A DNA stretch of 64,000 nucleotides from Peptoniphilus catoniae (lineage in GTDB: Bacteria; Bacillota; Clostridia; Tissierellales; Peptoniphilaceae). Of this stretch, positions 1 through 6,513 are shown one piece after another. The stretch spans positions 1 to 64,000 of the forward strand of contig NZ_LR588413.1 of NCBI RefSeq assembly GCF_901447155.2, given 5' to 3'. Each line of letters starts with the position of its first letter. The first letter of the stretch is position 1. Below the pieces are notes generated by a model. It worked only from the letters and a program-made list of their open reading frames with translations, did no database searches and was not told the DNA's origin. A program made the position numbers and the translations under genes.

Positions 1-8
1 TTGTAGTT

Positions 9-128
9 GGATCCGGTAAAGATAGCATGAGGGAGACACCTGTACCCATACCGAACACAGAAGTTAAGCCTCAGAGCGCCGATGGTACTCGGTTGGAGAC
101 GACCCGGGAGAGTAGGTAAGGCCGGATT
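9..128 (+). rRNA. 5S ribosomal RNA
   Basis: The conserved 5S core (CCCATACCGAACACAGAAG, then GAAGTTAAGC) is present. The terminal helix ATCCGG (11-16) pairs with CCGGAT (122-127). A run of tRNA genes follows immediately, as at the end of a Firmicutes rRNA operon; 16S and 23S would lie upstream of the window. The exact ends are uncertain by a few bases. Confidence 0.93.
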
Positions 129-146
129 ATCCGAAAGGATAAATGA

Positions 147-221
147 TCTTAGGTAGCTCAATGGTGGAGCAACCGGCTGTTAACCGGTAGGTTGTGGGTT
201 CGAGTCCCACCCTGAGAGCCA
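147..221 (+). tRNA. tRNA-Asn (GTT)
   Basis: Cloverleaf with anticodon GTT at 179-181, T-arm GGTTCGAGTCC and an encoded CCA end. The acceptor stem TCTTAGG/CCTGAGA has one wobble pair. It is the first tRNA after 5S and is presumably cotranscribed with it. Confidence 0.95.
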
Positions 222-225
222 GGAT

Positions 226-314
226 GCCGGGGTGGCGGAACTGGCAGACGCACAGGACTTAAAATCCTGCGATGGTAAAACATCGTACCGGTTCGATTCC
301 GGTCCTCGGCACCA
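226..314 (+). tRNA. tRNA-Leu (TAA)
   Basis: Class II tRNA with a long variable arm (about GATGGTAAAACATC). Anticodon loop CTTAAAA gives TAA, and CCA is encoded. It lies in the rRNA-linked tRNA cluster. Confidence 0.95.
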
Positions 315-336
315 TAAAAAGGTAGGTAAGAAGTGA

Positions 337-413
<77 letters not shown>

Positions 414-425
414 TAAATTTAATAA

Positions 426-501
426 GGCCCTGTGGTCAAGCGGTTTAAGACACCACCCTTTCACGGTGGTATCCCGGGTTCGATTCCCGGCAGGGTCACC
501 A
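426..501 (+). tRNA. tRNA-Glu (TTC)
   Basis: Acceptor stem GGCCCTG/CAGGGTC, anticodon TTC in the loop CTTTCAC, T-arm GGTTCGATTCC, encoded CCA. Confidence 0.94.
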
Positions 502-507
502 AAGTGT

Positions 508-583
508 GGGCGCATAGCTCAGTTGGGAGAGCATCTGCCTTACAAGCAGGGGGTCATAGGTTCGAGCCCTATTGTGCCCACCA
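508..583 (+). tRNA. tRNA-Val (TAC)
   Basis: Acceptor stem GGGCGCA/TGTGCCC, anticodon TAC in the loop CTTACAA, encoded CCA. This is the likely ligand of the T-box leader in front of valS at about 45.2-45.4 kb. Confidence 0.95.
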
Positions 584-603
584 CAAAAAACTAAGTAGTT
601 CTT

Positions 604-680
604 GGCCTGGTAGTTCAGATGGTTAGAATGCCAGCCTGTCACGCTGGAGGTCGTCGGTTCGATCCCGATCCAGGTCGCCA
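604..680 (+). tRNA. tRNA-Asp (GTC)
   Basis: Acceptor stem GGCCTGG/CCAGGTC, anticodon GTC, discriminator G and encoded CCA. Confidence 0.95.
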
Positions 681-681
681 T

Positions 682-757
<76 letters not shown>

Positions 758-800
758 AAAACTACGAAAGAGGAGCGAGGATAAGAGTTCCTATAAATAA

Positions 801-886
801 GGAGGAGTTCCCGAGTTGGCCAAAGGGGACGGACTGTAAATCCGTTAGCTAAGCTTTCAGTGGTTCAAATCCACTCTCCTCCACCA
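801..886 (+). tRNA. tRNA-Tyr (GTA)
   Basis: Class II tRNA with acceptor stem GGAGGAG/CTCCTCC, anticodon GTA in the loop CTGTAAA, a long variable arm and encoded CCA. Confidence 0.95.
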
Positions 887-896
887 AAAATTCTAT

Positions 897-971
897 GCGG
901 AAGTGGCTCAGTGGTAGAGCATCGCCTTGCCAAGGCGAGGGTCGCGAGTTCGAATCTCGTCTTCCGCTCCA
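897..971 (+). tRNA. tRNA-Gly (GCC), copy 1
   Basis: Acceptor stem GCGGAAG/CTTCCGC, anticodon GCC, encoded CCA. The tRNA-Gly gene on the minus strand at 53473-53547 has the same sequence, so the gene is duplicated within the window. Confidence 0.96.
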
Positions 972-1023
972 AATGATTTGTTCCATTATAAGAATTTTGG
1001 GATAAGTAAGTATTTTTAATAAA

Positions 1024-1080
1024 ACATCTTAAACATTGTGTATTTGTAATAAACACAGATGATTAAGATGTTTTTTTTTT
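1024..1080 (+). terminator. Terminator of the rRNA/tRNA operon
   Basis: ACATCTTAA (from 1024) pairs with TTAAGATGT (1062-1070) and a run of T follows to 1080. It ends the 5S-tRNA transcript. From here to 1291 (about 210 bases) I see no gene or RNA, only AT-rich DNA with a possible TTAAAAT -10-like box near 1216. Confidence 0.9.
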
Positions 1081-1291
1081 ATACTAGTACTTTGTATTTT
1101 CTCAAGAATTCATTAAATCTTATACTATAAAAAAGAGAACTCAAAAAATGAATGCAATACATTTTATCTACAAAAATAATGGGTCATTCAGACTTGGAAT
1201 GAAAAGAAGATATGTTAAAATAGTCCAAAGAGATTTAGTAAGAAATCATGATATAGCAAGTCCATTAAAAAATTTGTAGTGAGGTGTAATT

Positions 1292-1612
1292 ATGTATAAC
1301 AATTCATCTTTACAAAACAATTCAATGAAAAGGTGTGAAAAATGTGGAGGCTTTTCTAAGATAGATGCTAATTTTTGTAGACATTGCGGAAATAAATTTT
1401 CAAACAATGAACGAAATTATTATACAATTCCGAAACAAAAAGAGATTGCAAAAAGAAATGAAAGTTTAATAAAAAAAATATTAAAAATAATTATATATAT
1501 TCTCGGAATACTATTCTTGCTACTTATTTTGGCAACTTTTATACTTCAAAGGTTGTCAAAAGACAATGAAGAAATAAATAACAATCAAAACTCTGAAATC
1601 TCACATTATTAG
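1292..1612 (+). CDS. Zinc-ribbon single-pass membrane protein (N-terminal part, frameshifted)
   Basis: A 106-residue ORF with a good ribosome site (GAGGTG) before ATG. Residues about 14-35 form a four-cysteine zinc ribbon (CEKC then CRHC), the zinc_ribbon_2 type found at the N-terminus of many Firmicutes membrane proteins. A strongly hydrophobic segment at about 68-87 should cross the membrane once, leaving a short acidic and Asn-rich tail outside. The ORF stops at TAG (1610-1612), but an adjacent frame (1611-2021) continues without its own ribosome site. The gene is therefore probably a broken longer protein. The function of the extracellular part is unknown. Confidence 0.7.
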   Translation: MYNNSSLQNNSMKRCEKCGGFSKIDANFCRHCGNKFSNNERNYYTIPKQKEIAKRNESLIKKILKIIIYILGILFLLLILATFILQRLSKDNEEINNNQNSEISHY

Positions 1613-2021
1613 TCAAAAGAGCGACAATGATTATTCACTTAAAATGATTGCAAATTATTATGGAGAAGATTGGTTGTTTGTTTCAGATATTCTTGTAAAA
1701 ATTGATGGAAATTTTTACAATCCATACAATCTAATTGATCCCACTTTTGATAGAGAAGTGTGTGATGGAGGTGTTTCTGAATCAAATGTTGTTGAAATAG
1801 CCAATTTGCATGACTTTGTAGTCGTTGCCTGCTACTATGACTTTTTGTCAGATATTTGCAATTCTAAAGAAACGGTAGTATGTTTTTCAGGCAAGAGCAG
1901 GAGTGAGTATGTTACAATTTCCTCAAAAGATAAAAAGGCTATAAGAGAAGTTTTAGACGCTTGGGAAACAATAGTGGAGATGAGCAACAATGGAGATTTT
2001 GCTGAATCAGATAACATCTAA
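1611..2021 (+). pseudogene. Extracellular part of the zinc-ribbon protein, out of frame
   Basis: This frame is open from just after the stop at 1612 (SQKSDNDYSLK, then the first ATG at 1644) to TAA at 2021. The ATG at 1644 has no ribosome-binding site, and the reading would join the upstream zinc-ribbon/TM protein after a one-base shift near 1605-1612. I read it as the C-terminal domain of one frameshifted gene. The domain is not recognised; it contains several Cys, Tyr and acidic residues. A sequencing error, or two genuine genes, cannot be excluded. Confidence 0.5.
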
Positions 2022-2055
2022 ATAATACATATAAAAAAATGGGGAGCAATTTGAT

Positions 2056-2470
2056 GTGTACCAATAAAACTGGACACAATATTTAACTAATTAGTTGTAG
2101 TGGATGCTAACCTATACTTTTTAGGTGGCATTGATTTTGTTTTTAATTGAATTCTTTCGTTATTGTAATAATTTATATATTTCTCTATTGTCTAGAAAAT
2201 TTTTCAAAAGATCTATAGCTATTTTCATAGCCATAATAAACCTCATTCTTTAATCTCCAAAAAAAATGTTTCCATAATTGAATTATCATAACAATTTCCT
2301 TTTCTTGACATGGATGGGTTATACCATGTTTTTTCAGTTCATTTAAATAATATTTATGTTAGTATTGCATCCTTGATCTGAATGTAATATTAAGTTATTT
2401 AATTTTGGAAATTTGTTAAATATTTTTGTTAACATAGTAGATATCTGCTCTAAATTAGGACTTAAGGATA
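2056..2470 (-). pseudogene. IS3-family (IS150-group) transposase remnant
   Basis: The reverse complement translates piecewise, with frameshifts, to the C-terminal end of an IS3 OrfB integrase. It reads LHSDQG, KKHGITHP, MSRKGNCYDNS (stop/shift in the first part), METFFWRLKNEVYYGYE, then YYNNERIQLKTKSMPPKKYR across breaks. DQG and the Glu of METF correspond to the second Asp and the Glu of the DDE triad. Several stops and shifts interrupt it, and OrfA and the N-terminal half of OrfB are missing. It is a dead fragment between the rRNA-linked tRNAs and the tRNA-Arg pair. Confidence 0.8.
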
Positions 2471-2562
2471 AAAAGAAAATATTTTACTTAAACTGGTAAC
2501 TAAAGGCTGTAAAAAAGGATCTTTGATAAACTTGTGGTATATTTAAAAAAGATGATAGGGTA

Positions 2563-2591
2563 TTGACAGTTGTAAAATTTATGCGTATAAT
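2563..2591 (+). promoter_or_regulatory. Promoter for the tRNA-Arg pair
   Basis: A perfect TTGACA (2563-2568), a 17-base spacer and a perfect TATAAT (2586-2591) form a strong sigma-A promoter about 110 bases upstream of tRNA-Arg(TCT). The stretch 2022-2706 otherwise holds only the IS remnant. Confidence 0.85.
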
Positions 2592-2706
2592 ACTAGAAGT
2601 AGTCAATGGAAGGGAGTAGTATAAATCTAGCGTTAGTACGTACTACTAGGGAAATATAGAAAATTTTATAAAAGGGGAATTGAAAACTCCTCAAATCATG
2701 ATTTAT

Positions 2707-2783
2707 GCACCTATAGCTCAGTTGGATAGAGCAACGGACTTCTAATCCGTGTGCCGGGGGTTCGAATCCTCCTAGGTGCACCA
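2707..2783 (+). tRNA. tRNA-Arg (TCT)
   Basis: Acceptor stem GCACCTA/TAGGTGC, anticodon TCT in the loop CTTCTAA, encoded CCA. It lies downstream of the consensus promoter at 2563-2591. Confidence 0.95.
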
Positions 2784-2892
2784 TTATTTTTTATATGATA
2801 AATAAGCAATCATTAAGAAAGGCAACTGACTACTAGGAAAAAATATTAAAAATGAGAAAAACAGGAAAAAACCTACTAAATACTGTATTTTT

Positions 2893-2969
2893 GTACCGTT
2901 AGCTCAGCTGGATAGAGCGTCTGGCTACGGACCAGAAGGCCGGGGGTTCGAATCCTCTACGGTACACCA
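2893..2969 (+). tRNA. tRNA-Arg (ACG), prophage attachment target
   Basis: Acceptor stem GTACCGT/ACGGTAC, anticodon ACG in the loop CTACGGA, encoded CCA. Its last 20 bases (2950-2969) begin the 112-bp repeat that also occurs at 39390, so the phage uses the 3' end of this gene as its attachment site and leaves the tRNA intact. Confidence 0.96.
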
Positions 2970-3061
2970 TCAATTTTATGGAAATCTGCAAAAGACCGCA
3001 AGTTACTGAAAACTGGTAAGAATGCGGGATTGCAGGTTTCTTTTTTTATTTAGAATTTATA
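2950..3061 (+). repeat. attL: left 112-bp prophage attachment repeat
   Basis: Bases 2950-3061 are identical to 39390-39501 and differ on both flanks. The repeat covers the 3' end of tRNA-Arg(ACG), from the T-arm to CCA, plus the whole downstream terminator. Integration therefore restored both the tRNA end and its terminator at this side. Many tRNA-targeting phages have shorter cores. Confidence 0.95.
2981..3047 (+). terminator. tRNA-Arg terminator inside the att repeat
   Basis: GAAATCTGCA (2981-2990) and CCGCA pair with TGCGG and TGCAGGTTTC (3031-3040); seven T residues follow. The same hairpin is duplicated at 39421-39487 in attR. Confidence 0.8.
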
Positions 3062-3103
3062 AAAAATCCACAAAATTTCATAAAAAACTATAGAAATCAT
3101 AAA

Positions 3104-3127
3104 TTTTTACACCATATTTGCACCATA
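3104..3127. promoter_or_regulatory. Putative integrase arm-type site (left)
   Basis: The 24-mer made of TTTTTACACCATATTT plus GCACCATA contains two CACCATA direct repeats. It recurs with one mismatch at 39311-39334 next to attR, also just inside the prophage end. Paired short repeats placed symmetrically inside both ends are typical of arm-type sites bound by the N-terminal domain of tyrosine recombinases. The role is inferred from position. Confidence 0.6.
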
Positions 3128-3129
3128 TT

Positions 3130-4284
3130 TTATATGGTGAAGACGTTCAATTCATCCAACTTTTTAACTGCTTCTCTTTTTATATTATCCTCAATATGCG
3201 TATAAACATTCATAGTTGTTGCGAAGTCTTTATGACCTGCTAATGTTTGTGCTATTTTAGGAGATATATTTGACTCAGCAAGTCTTGTGATATAGGTATG
3301 CCTTAGAGCATGGAAGGTTTTATATTCTATATTGTTTTCTTCGCATATTTTTTTTAGCCTTCTTGTAGGTCTTTTTCTTTCAATATAAGTCCCTTTATCA
3401 CAGAATAAAATATTATCAGGATCATATTTAAAGCCAGTTTTTAAATTTAATTCTTTTATAGCTATTATTCTGTCTTTTATAATTTGACAGGCCTGTTTAG
3501 GTATAGGAATAACTCTTTTAGATGATTTAGTTTTTTGCTTCCTGATTTCTTTTATTCTTTTATTTGTCTTATTTGTTTTACTTTCAAGATTACATTTTAG
3601 ATTATATTGTTTGTCTGCATTTAAACTGTCTCCTGTAAAATCCTCAACCTTAAGAGCAAGGCATTCTCCTAAGCGGAGTCCTGAAATCAAAGAAGTATAT
3701 ATTGCCAAGTCTACAGGGTCTTCATAGTCCAGACTGTTTAATATTTCCCTTTGTTCCTCTATGGTATAAGCTTTCCTTGGTTTTTTATCAACCTTTATTT
3801 TTATTGTTGCAAATGGATTAAATTTTGTCATTTTATTATCTATTGCATATTTAAAAAATGATTTGAAAAGAACTAAGGACTCTTTAATGGAGCTTAAAGA
3901 ATTTTCAGTACTTAAAGATTTTATAAATTCTTGTGCATCTAAATTTGATATATCTATTATCTCTTTTTTAGCTATTGGATATCCTTTCAACCTTTTTTCA
4001 TAGGTTGTTAGATATTTCTCCAAGGTATTGGATAATACGGTATCTTTTTTTACATTCATAATCCAATTATAAAACATGGATCCAAAGTCGTTTGAATTTA
4101 TAAAATCTAAGTCTTTATATTTTTCTACCCACGCCTCCCTTTTTTCCAGTACCATATAACGCTTATAACTGCCGAAGCTTTTACGTATTTCTTTCAGACT
4201 AGTCTCAATTGTTGCATCACAACGATAATAATCTTTGCCGTTTACCTTTGTCTTATAAACGGGACTGAGTTTTATTTCTTGCAT
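3130..4284 (-). CDS. int: Phage integrase, tyrosine recombinase
   Basis: A 384-residue tyrosine recombinase that catalyses site-specific integration and excision between attP and the tRNA-Arg(ACG) attB. Residues about 1-60 look like an AP2-type arm-binding region, about 70-155 a core-binding SAM-like domain, and about 175-370 the catalytic domain. The catalytic set is complete: R204 (SGLRLGE), H325-R328 (HALRH), H351 (AGHKD) and nucleophile Y361 (MNVYTH). It is transcribed toward attL and ends 69 bases from it, the usual place for int. ATG is preceded by AAAGGAGG. Three copies of a 16-base motif (4316, 4348, 39296) surround its promoter region and attR and may be control or arm sites. Confidence 0.95.
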   Translation of the reverse strand: MQEIKLSPVYKTKVNGKDYYRCDATIETSLKEIRKSFGSYKRYMVLEKREAWVEKYKDLDFINSNDFGSMFYNWIMNVKKDTVLSNTLEKYLTTYEKRLKGYPIAKKEIIDISNLDAQEFIKSLSTENSLSSIKESLVLFKSFFKYAIDNKMTKFNPFATIKIKVDKKPRKAYTIEEQREILNSLDYEDPVDLAIYTSLISGLRLGECLALKVEDFTGDSLNADKQYNLKCNLESKTNKTNKRIKEIRKQKTKSSKRVIPIPKQACQIIKDRIIAIKELNLKTGFKYDPDNILFCDKGTYIERKRPTRRLKKICEENNIEYKTFHALRHTYITRLAESNISPKIAQTLAGHKDFATTMNVYTHIEDNIKREAVKKLDELNVFTI

Positions 4285-4315
4285 AAAAAATAACCTCCTT
4301 TTATTTTCTAAAGTA

Positions 4316-4363
4316 AGGTTATATGCTATAATATAGTTGTGTTAGAGTTATAACATATAACCT
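4316..4363. repeat. Inverted 16-base repeat upstream of int (operator or arm site)
   Basis: AGGTTATATGCTATAA (4316-4331) is followed by TTATAACATATAACCT (4348-4363), its reverse complement with one mismatch. The exact motif TTATAGCATATAACCT recurs beside attR at 39296-39311. The pair encloses TATAAT-like boxes. It could be an operator autoregulating int, or an arm-type integrase/excisionase site. Confidence 0.6.
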
Positions 4364-4364
4364 A

Positions 4365-4404
4365 AGAAGTCTTTACTCGGCCAGGAGTAGAGGCTTCTTT
4401 TTTT
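4365..4404 (+). terminator. Rightward terminator between int and the exclusion gene
   Basis: A 14-bp stem (4365-4378 with 4385-4398) around the loop GGCCAG, followed by six T. Two of its pairs are G-U on the plus strand and would be A-C mismatches on the minus strand. The hairpin is therefore built for a plus-strand RNA, although both flanking genes are on the minus strand. A short RNA from the TATAAT at 4327-4332 is possible, but no good -35 box is visible. Confidence 0.6.
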
Positions 4405-4420
4405 ATGCTTAAAATAATAT

Positions 4421-4990
4421 TTATTTATCTAAATTTTCAATAGCGTATTCTGCTTCTTCTTCCGTGAACTTTTCCCCAAATTCTGACACTAGTTGTTCTT
4501 TGATAGCAGCGGGCGACATATCCATCTCTTTTTGATATGTTTTAGCTTTTTCTAGAGCATGCTTTTTATAATCAGTTACTAAGTTATCCACAGCATATTG
4601 TCCAGCTTCAGGTGTAAATTGCTCCCCATATTCTGAGGTCAATTGCTCATATATAGCAGCCTTTGACATGTGCATTTGTTCTGCGTATGCCTCAGCTTTT
4701 TTCAAAGCCGACTTGTATTCAGTAGGCACTTTTTCTTCTTCTTTAGCCTCTTCAGCTTCTTCTTTAGCCCCTTCAGCTTCTGCTTCTTCTTGATTTTTTG
4801 TATCAGCTGCCGCTTCTGTATTATTGCTTGTATCTTGATTAGCTGTTATATCTTGATTGTTGCCGCCGCCAAGGCTTCCTAAAATACCAATAGCTAAAAT
4901 TATAACTATAACAATGAACCACCATTTTTTATAAAACGGCTTCTTTTCTACATATACTTTACCGTCGGCACCAGTTATCTTTTTTGCCAT
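4421..4990 (-). CDS. Superinfection-exclusion-like membrane protein with two Ltp repeats
   Basis: 189 residues. A short cytosolic N-terminus is followed by one membrane span (about 23-41) and a Glu/Ala-rich stalk (about 60-90). Two 44-residue repeats follow (about 94-137 and 144-187, each A-Y, M-S, E-Q-L, G-E-F-T, Y-A-N-L), matching the host cell surface-exposed lipoprotein (Ltp) family. In phage TP-J34 the Ltp protein blocks DNA injection by related phages. Here the anchor is a TM helix rather than a lipobox. The start chosen is ATG at 4990, seven bases after AGGAGG. Its place in the lysogeny arm next to int supports expression in the lysogen and a role in superinfection exclusion; that role is inferred. 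Confidence 0.8.
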   Translation of the reverse strand: MAKKITGADGKVYVEKKPFYKKWWFIVIVIILAIGILGSLGGGNNQDITANQDTSNNTEAAADTKNQEEAEAEGAKEEAEEAKEEEKVPTEYKSALKKAEAYAEQMHMSKAAIYEQLTSEYGEQFTPEAGQYAVDNLVTDYKKHALEKAKTYQKEMDMSPAAIKEQLVSEFGEKFTEEEAEYAIENLDK

Positions 4991-5032
4991 TCTCAATCCT
5001 CCTTAAATAAACAAACCTATGTTCTTTCAAAC

Positions 5033-5464
5033 TTAAAAAAATAATTCTATCTTATGCTTATCAACTCCTAATAAATTTGATATTTGTTGTATACTAAAGC
5101 TTTTTAAACAATCTTTATCCAGACCATTTAAAAGCATAGCTACCATAAATAAGTCCGCTTCATTTTCCAACTTATTAGCTATAAAGTAGGTATTTAGACT
5201 TGTGAATATTCTATTTGTATCATGCTTACAAAATATATGACCTAATTCATGCAGACAAGTTATTTTTTGCTCTTGTTCTGTTAGGTTGCTATTTATATAA
5301 ATAAATTTAATTCTATTTAATGAAAAGGTATAGCCTTTCATTCTAGAGGGCATATCAAGTTTCTTTACTACATAATCTTTAGCCCTTGCTATTATAAAAG
5401 GATCTGTAGTGCCATATTTTTTATATATTTTTATAGCCAGTTTTTTTATCTTTTCTTTTTCCAT
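5033..5464 (-). CDS. ImmA/IrrE-type zinc metallopeptidase
   Basis: 143 residues with the zinc-protease motif HELGH (H72, E73, H76), the signature of the ImmA/IrrE (DUF955) family. In ICEBs1 and related phages, ImmA cleaves the cognate CI-like repressor to allow induction. The gene lies in the leftward immunity arm, upstream of the exclusion gene (43 bases between them) and two genes away from the repressor at 6514-6924. A GGTGG site precedes ATG. It probably controls lysogeny by degrading that repressor, but no substrate can be read from sequence. Confidence 0.87.
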   Translation of the reverse strand: MEKEKIKKLAIKIYKKYGTTDPFIIARAKDYVVKKLDMPSRMKGYTFSLNRIKFIYINSNLTEQEQKITCLHELGHIFCKHDTNRIFTSLNTYFIANKLENEADLFMVAMLLNGLDKDCLKSFSIQQISNLLGVDKHKIELFF

Positions 5465-5509
5465 ACTTCCACCAATAATATTCTATAGAATATAAATTAA
5501 AAATTAATT

Positions 5510-5608
5510 AAAAAAAGAGATACCTGATTTCTCAAGTATCTCTATGCGTCTAAAACGCAAAACCTAATAGGCTGTGTCTCCACAACTATGTCCCTATAGG
5601 ACTTGTAT
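5510..5608 (-). ncRNA. Candidate structured small RNA downstream of the NYN gene
   Basis: On the minus strand a near-consensus promoter (TTGATA at 5643-5638, 17-base spacer, TATAAT at 5620-5615) is followed by about 97 bases dense in small hairpins. These are GTCC-TATA-GGGAC, TGTG-GAGA-CACA, and GCGT/ACGC with a TTTAG-type loop. The segment ends in a clear terminator: GTATCTCT pairs with AGAGATAC (5516-5543), followed by U residues. No ORF with a ribosome site is present. It lies between the NYN gene and the ImmA gene. The function is unknown; an antisense or RNA-antitoxin role is possible. Confidence 0.55.
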
Positions 5609-5614
5609 ACCTAG

Positions 5615-5643
5615 ATTATACAAGAGAAATTATTATTTATCAA
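5615..5643 (-). promoter_or_regulatory. Promoter of the candidate small RNA
   Basis: TTGATA and TATAAT, 17 bases apart, read leftward from the NYN-ImmA gap. It may also supply the ImmA and exclusion genes by readthrough of the terminator at 5510-5543. Confidence 0.6.
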
Positions 5644-5673
5644 AAATAAATAGTTTTTTAATTTTATCGTTTG

Positions 5674-6345
5674 TTAATAATCATTTTTTAAGCGATTATC
5701 ACAAAATCTCAATCCATCAATATGTTCAAAAAGATTATTCTTAACTGGTCTGCCTAATGAATCAAGTATAAAGTCCACACCTTCACGTCTGGCCAATTTA
5801 GCTGCTGGTACAAAATCAGAATCCCCAGCAATTAGAACTATTTGATCAACTTGTTTTTTATAAGATATAGAAGCTATATCAACTCCAATTTTCATATCAA
5901 CGCCTTTTTGTAGTGCTGAAAATTGGAAATCATTTTCGCCTAAATTTGAAACAGTTAAATCTCCGGATAATAATTTTTTTAACACCTTTGGTTTAAGGGA
6001 GTATCCTAAACTTATGTCAGAGATTGTTCCCAATCTTAAAGCTAATTTTCTTTTCTTTTGCAGCTCCTTTATAAATTCGTTCATCCAATTGAAGTGTTCA
6101 GTTTTTCCTAAAGCTATATCCTTTTTTAATAATGGATGATATACGTTTTTTTCAATAGGAGGGCAGTCATAATAAAATATTCTATAAAGATCATTTCTGA
6201 ACTTATTTTTTTTGTTACCCTCTGTTAAATGACGAGTACAATATTTATATAATTCATCGGCACTTTCTTTGGAACTTTTAAATCCAAATTTTGGCAGTGC
6301 AACTTTCCTATAATATCCGCCATCAATTAAAATAGCTGTTTTCAT
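5674..6345 (-). CDS. NYN-domain protein (LabA/DUF88-like, putative PIN-fold ribonuclease)
   Basis: 223 residues. The NYN/DUF88 pattern is clear: ILIDGGYY at the N-terminus with Asp8, then Asp residues in GVDMKIGVD (about 149-156), and IAGDSDFVP (about 172-180). Together these make the acidic metal site of PIN-fold RNases. ATG at 6345 follows AGGAGC; an upstream in-frame reading would run through the leader hairpin and lacks a ribosome site. Its promoter (6446-6473), palindromic operator and leader terminator come directly before it, and a separate small RNA lies just downstream. Prophage NYN proteins are largely uncharacterised. A toxin, RNA-processing or anti-phage role is inferred only. Confidence 0.82.
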   Translation of the reverse strand: MKTAILIDGGYYRKVALPKFGFKSSKESADELYKYCTRHLTEGNKKNKFRNDLYRIFYYDCPPIEKNVYHPLLKKDIALGKTEHFNWMNEFIKELQKKRKLALRLGTISDISLGYSLKPKVLKKLLSGDLTVSNLGENDFQFSALQKGVDMKIGVDIASISYKKQVDQIVLIAGDSDFVPAAKLARREGVDFILDSLGRPVKNNLFEHIDGLRFCDNRLKNDY

Positions 6346-6361
6346 ATTTGCTCCTATAAAT

Positions 6362-6419
6362 AAAAAATTCCTTAGTTCAAGCACAGCCTTTATGGTAGGC
6401 GACTTACTTCCCAAGGAAT
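6362..6419 (-). terminator. Attenuator-like hairpin in the NYN leader
   Basis: In the minus-strand leader, ATTCCTT (6419-6413) pairs with AAGGAAT (6373-6367), enclosing an inner GCCT/AGGC hairpin, and five U follow. It sits between the promoter and the ribosome site of the NYN gene, so most transcripts should end as an approximately 75-base RNA. This promoter, short RNA, terminator, nuclease order resembles type III toxin-antitoxin loci, but there are no tandem RNA repeats here. Confidence 0.6.
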
Positions 6420-6445
6420 AATATAACAAATTAATTTGTATCTAA

Positions 6446-6485
6446 ATTATACCATGAGATTCTATTTTGTAAACATTTAGTTTAC
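6446..6485 (-). promoter_or_regulatory. Promoter and palindromic operator of the NYN gene
   Basis: On the minus strand TTTACA (6473-6468), a 16-base spacer and TATAAT (6451-6446). The -35 box lies in the palindrome GTAAAC-TAAAT-GTTTAC (6485-6469), a likely repressor site. It differs from the TGTAC-type palindromes between the two regulators at about 7 kb. Confidence 0.7.
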
Positions 6486-6513
6486 GTTTTATGTATTTAT
6501 TTTTATTTCCATC

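Noticed and set aside
2041-2520. A complete insertion sequence beside the tRNA-Arg genes
   Set aside because: Only the C-terminal end of OrfB with several frame breaks remains, and no paired terminal inverted repeats could be identified.
4670-4882. Plus-strand Phe/Ser-rich frame opposite the exclusion protein
   Set aside because: It is the complement of the Glu/Ala-rich stalk codons and has no ribosome site.
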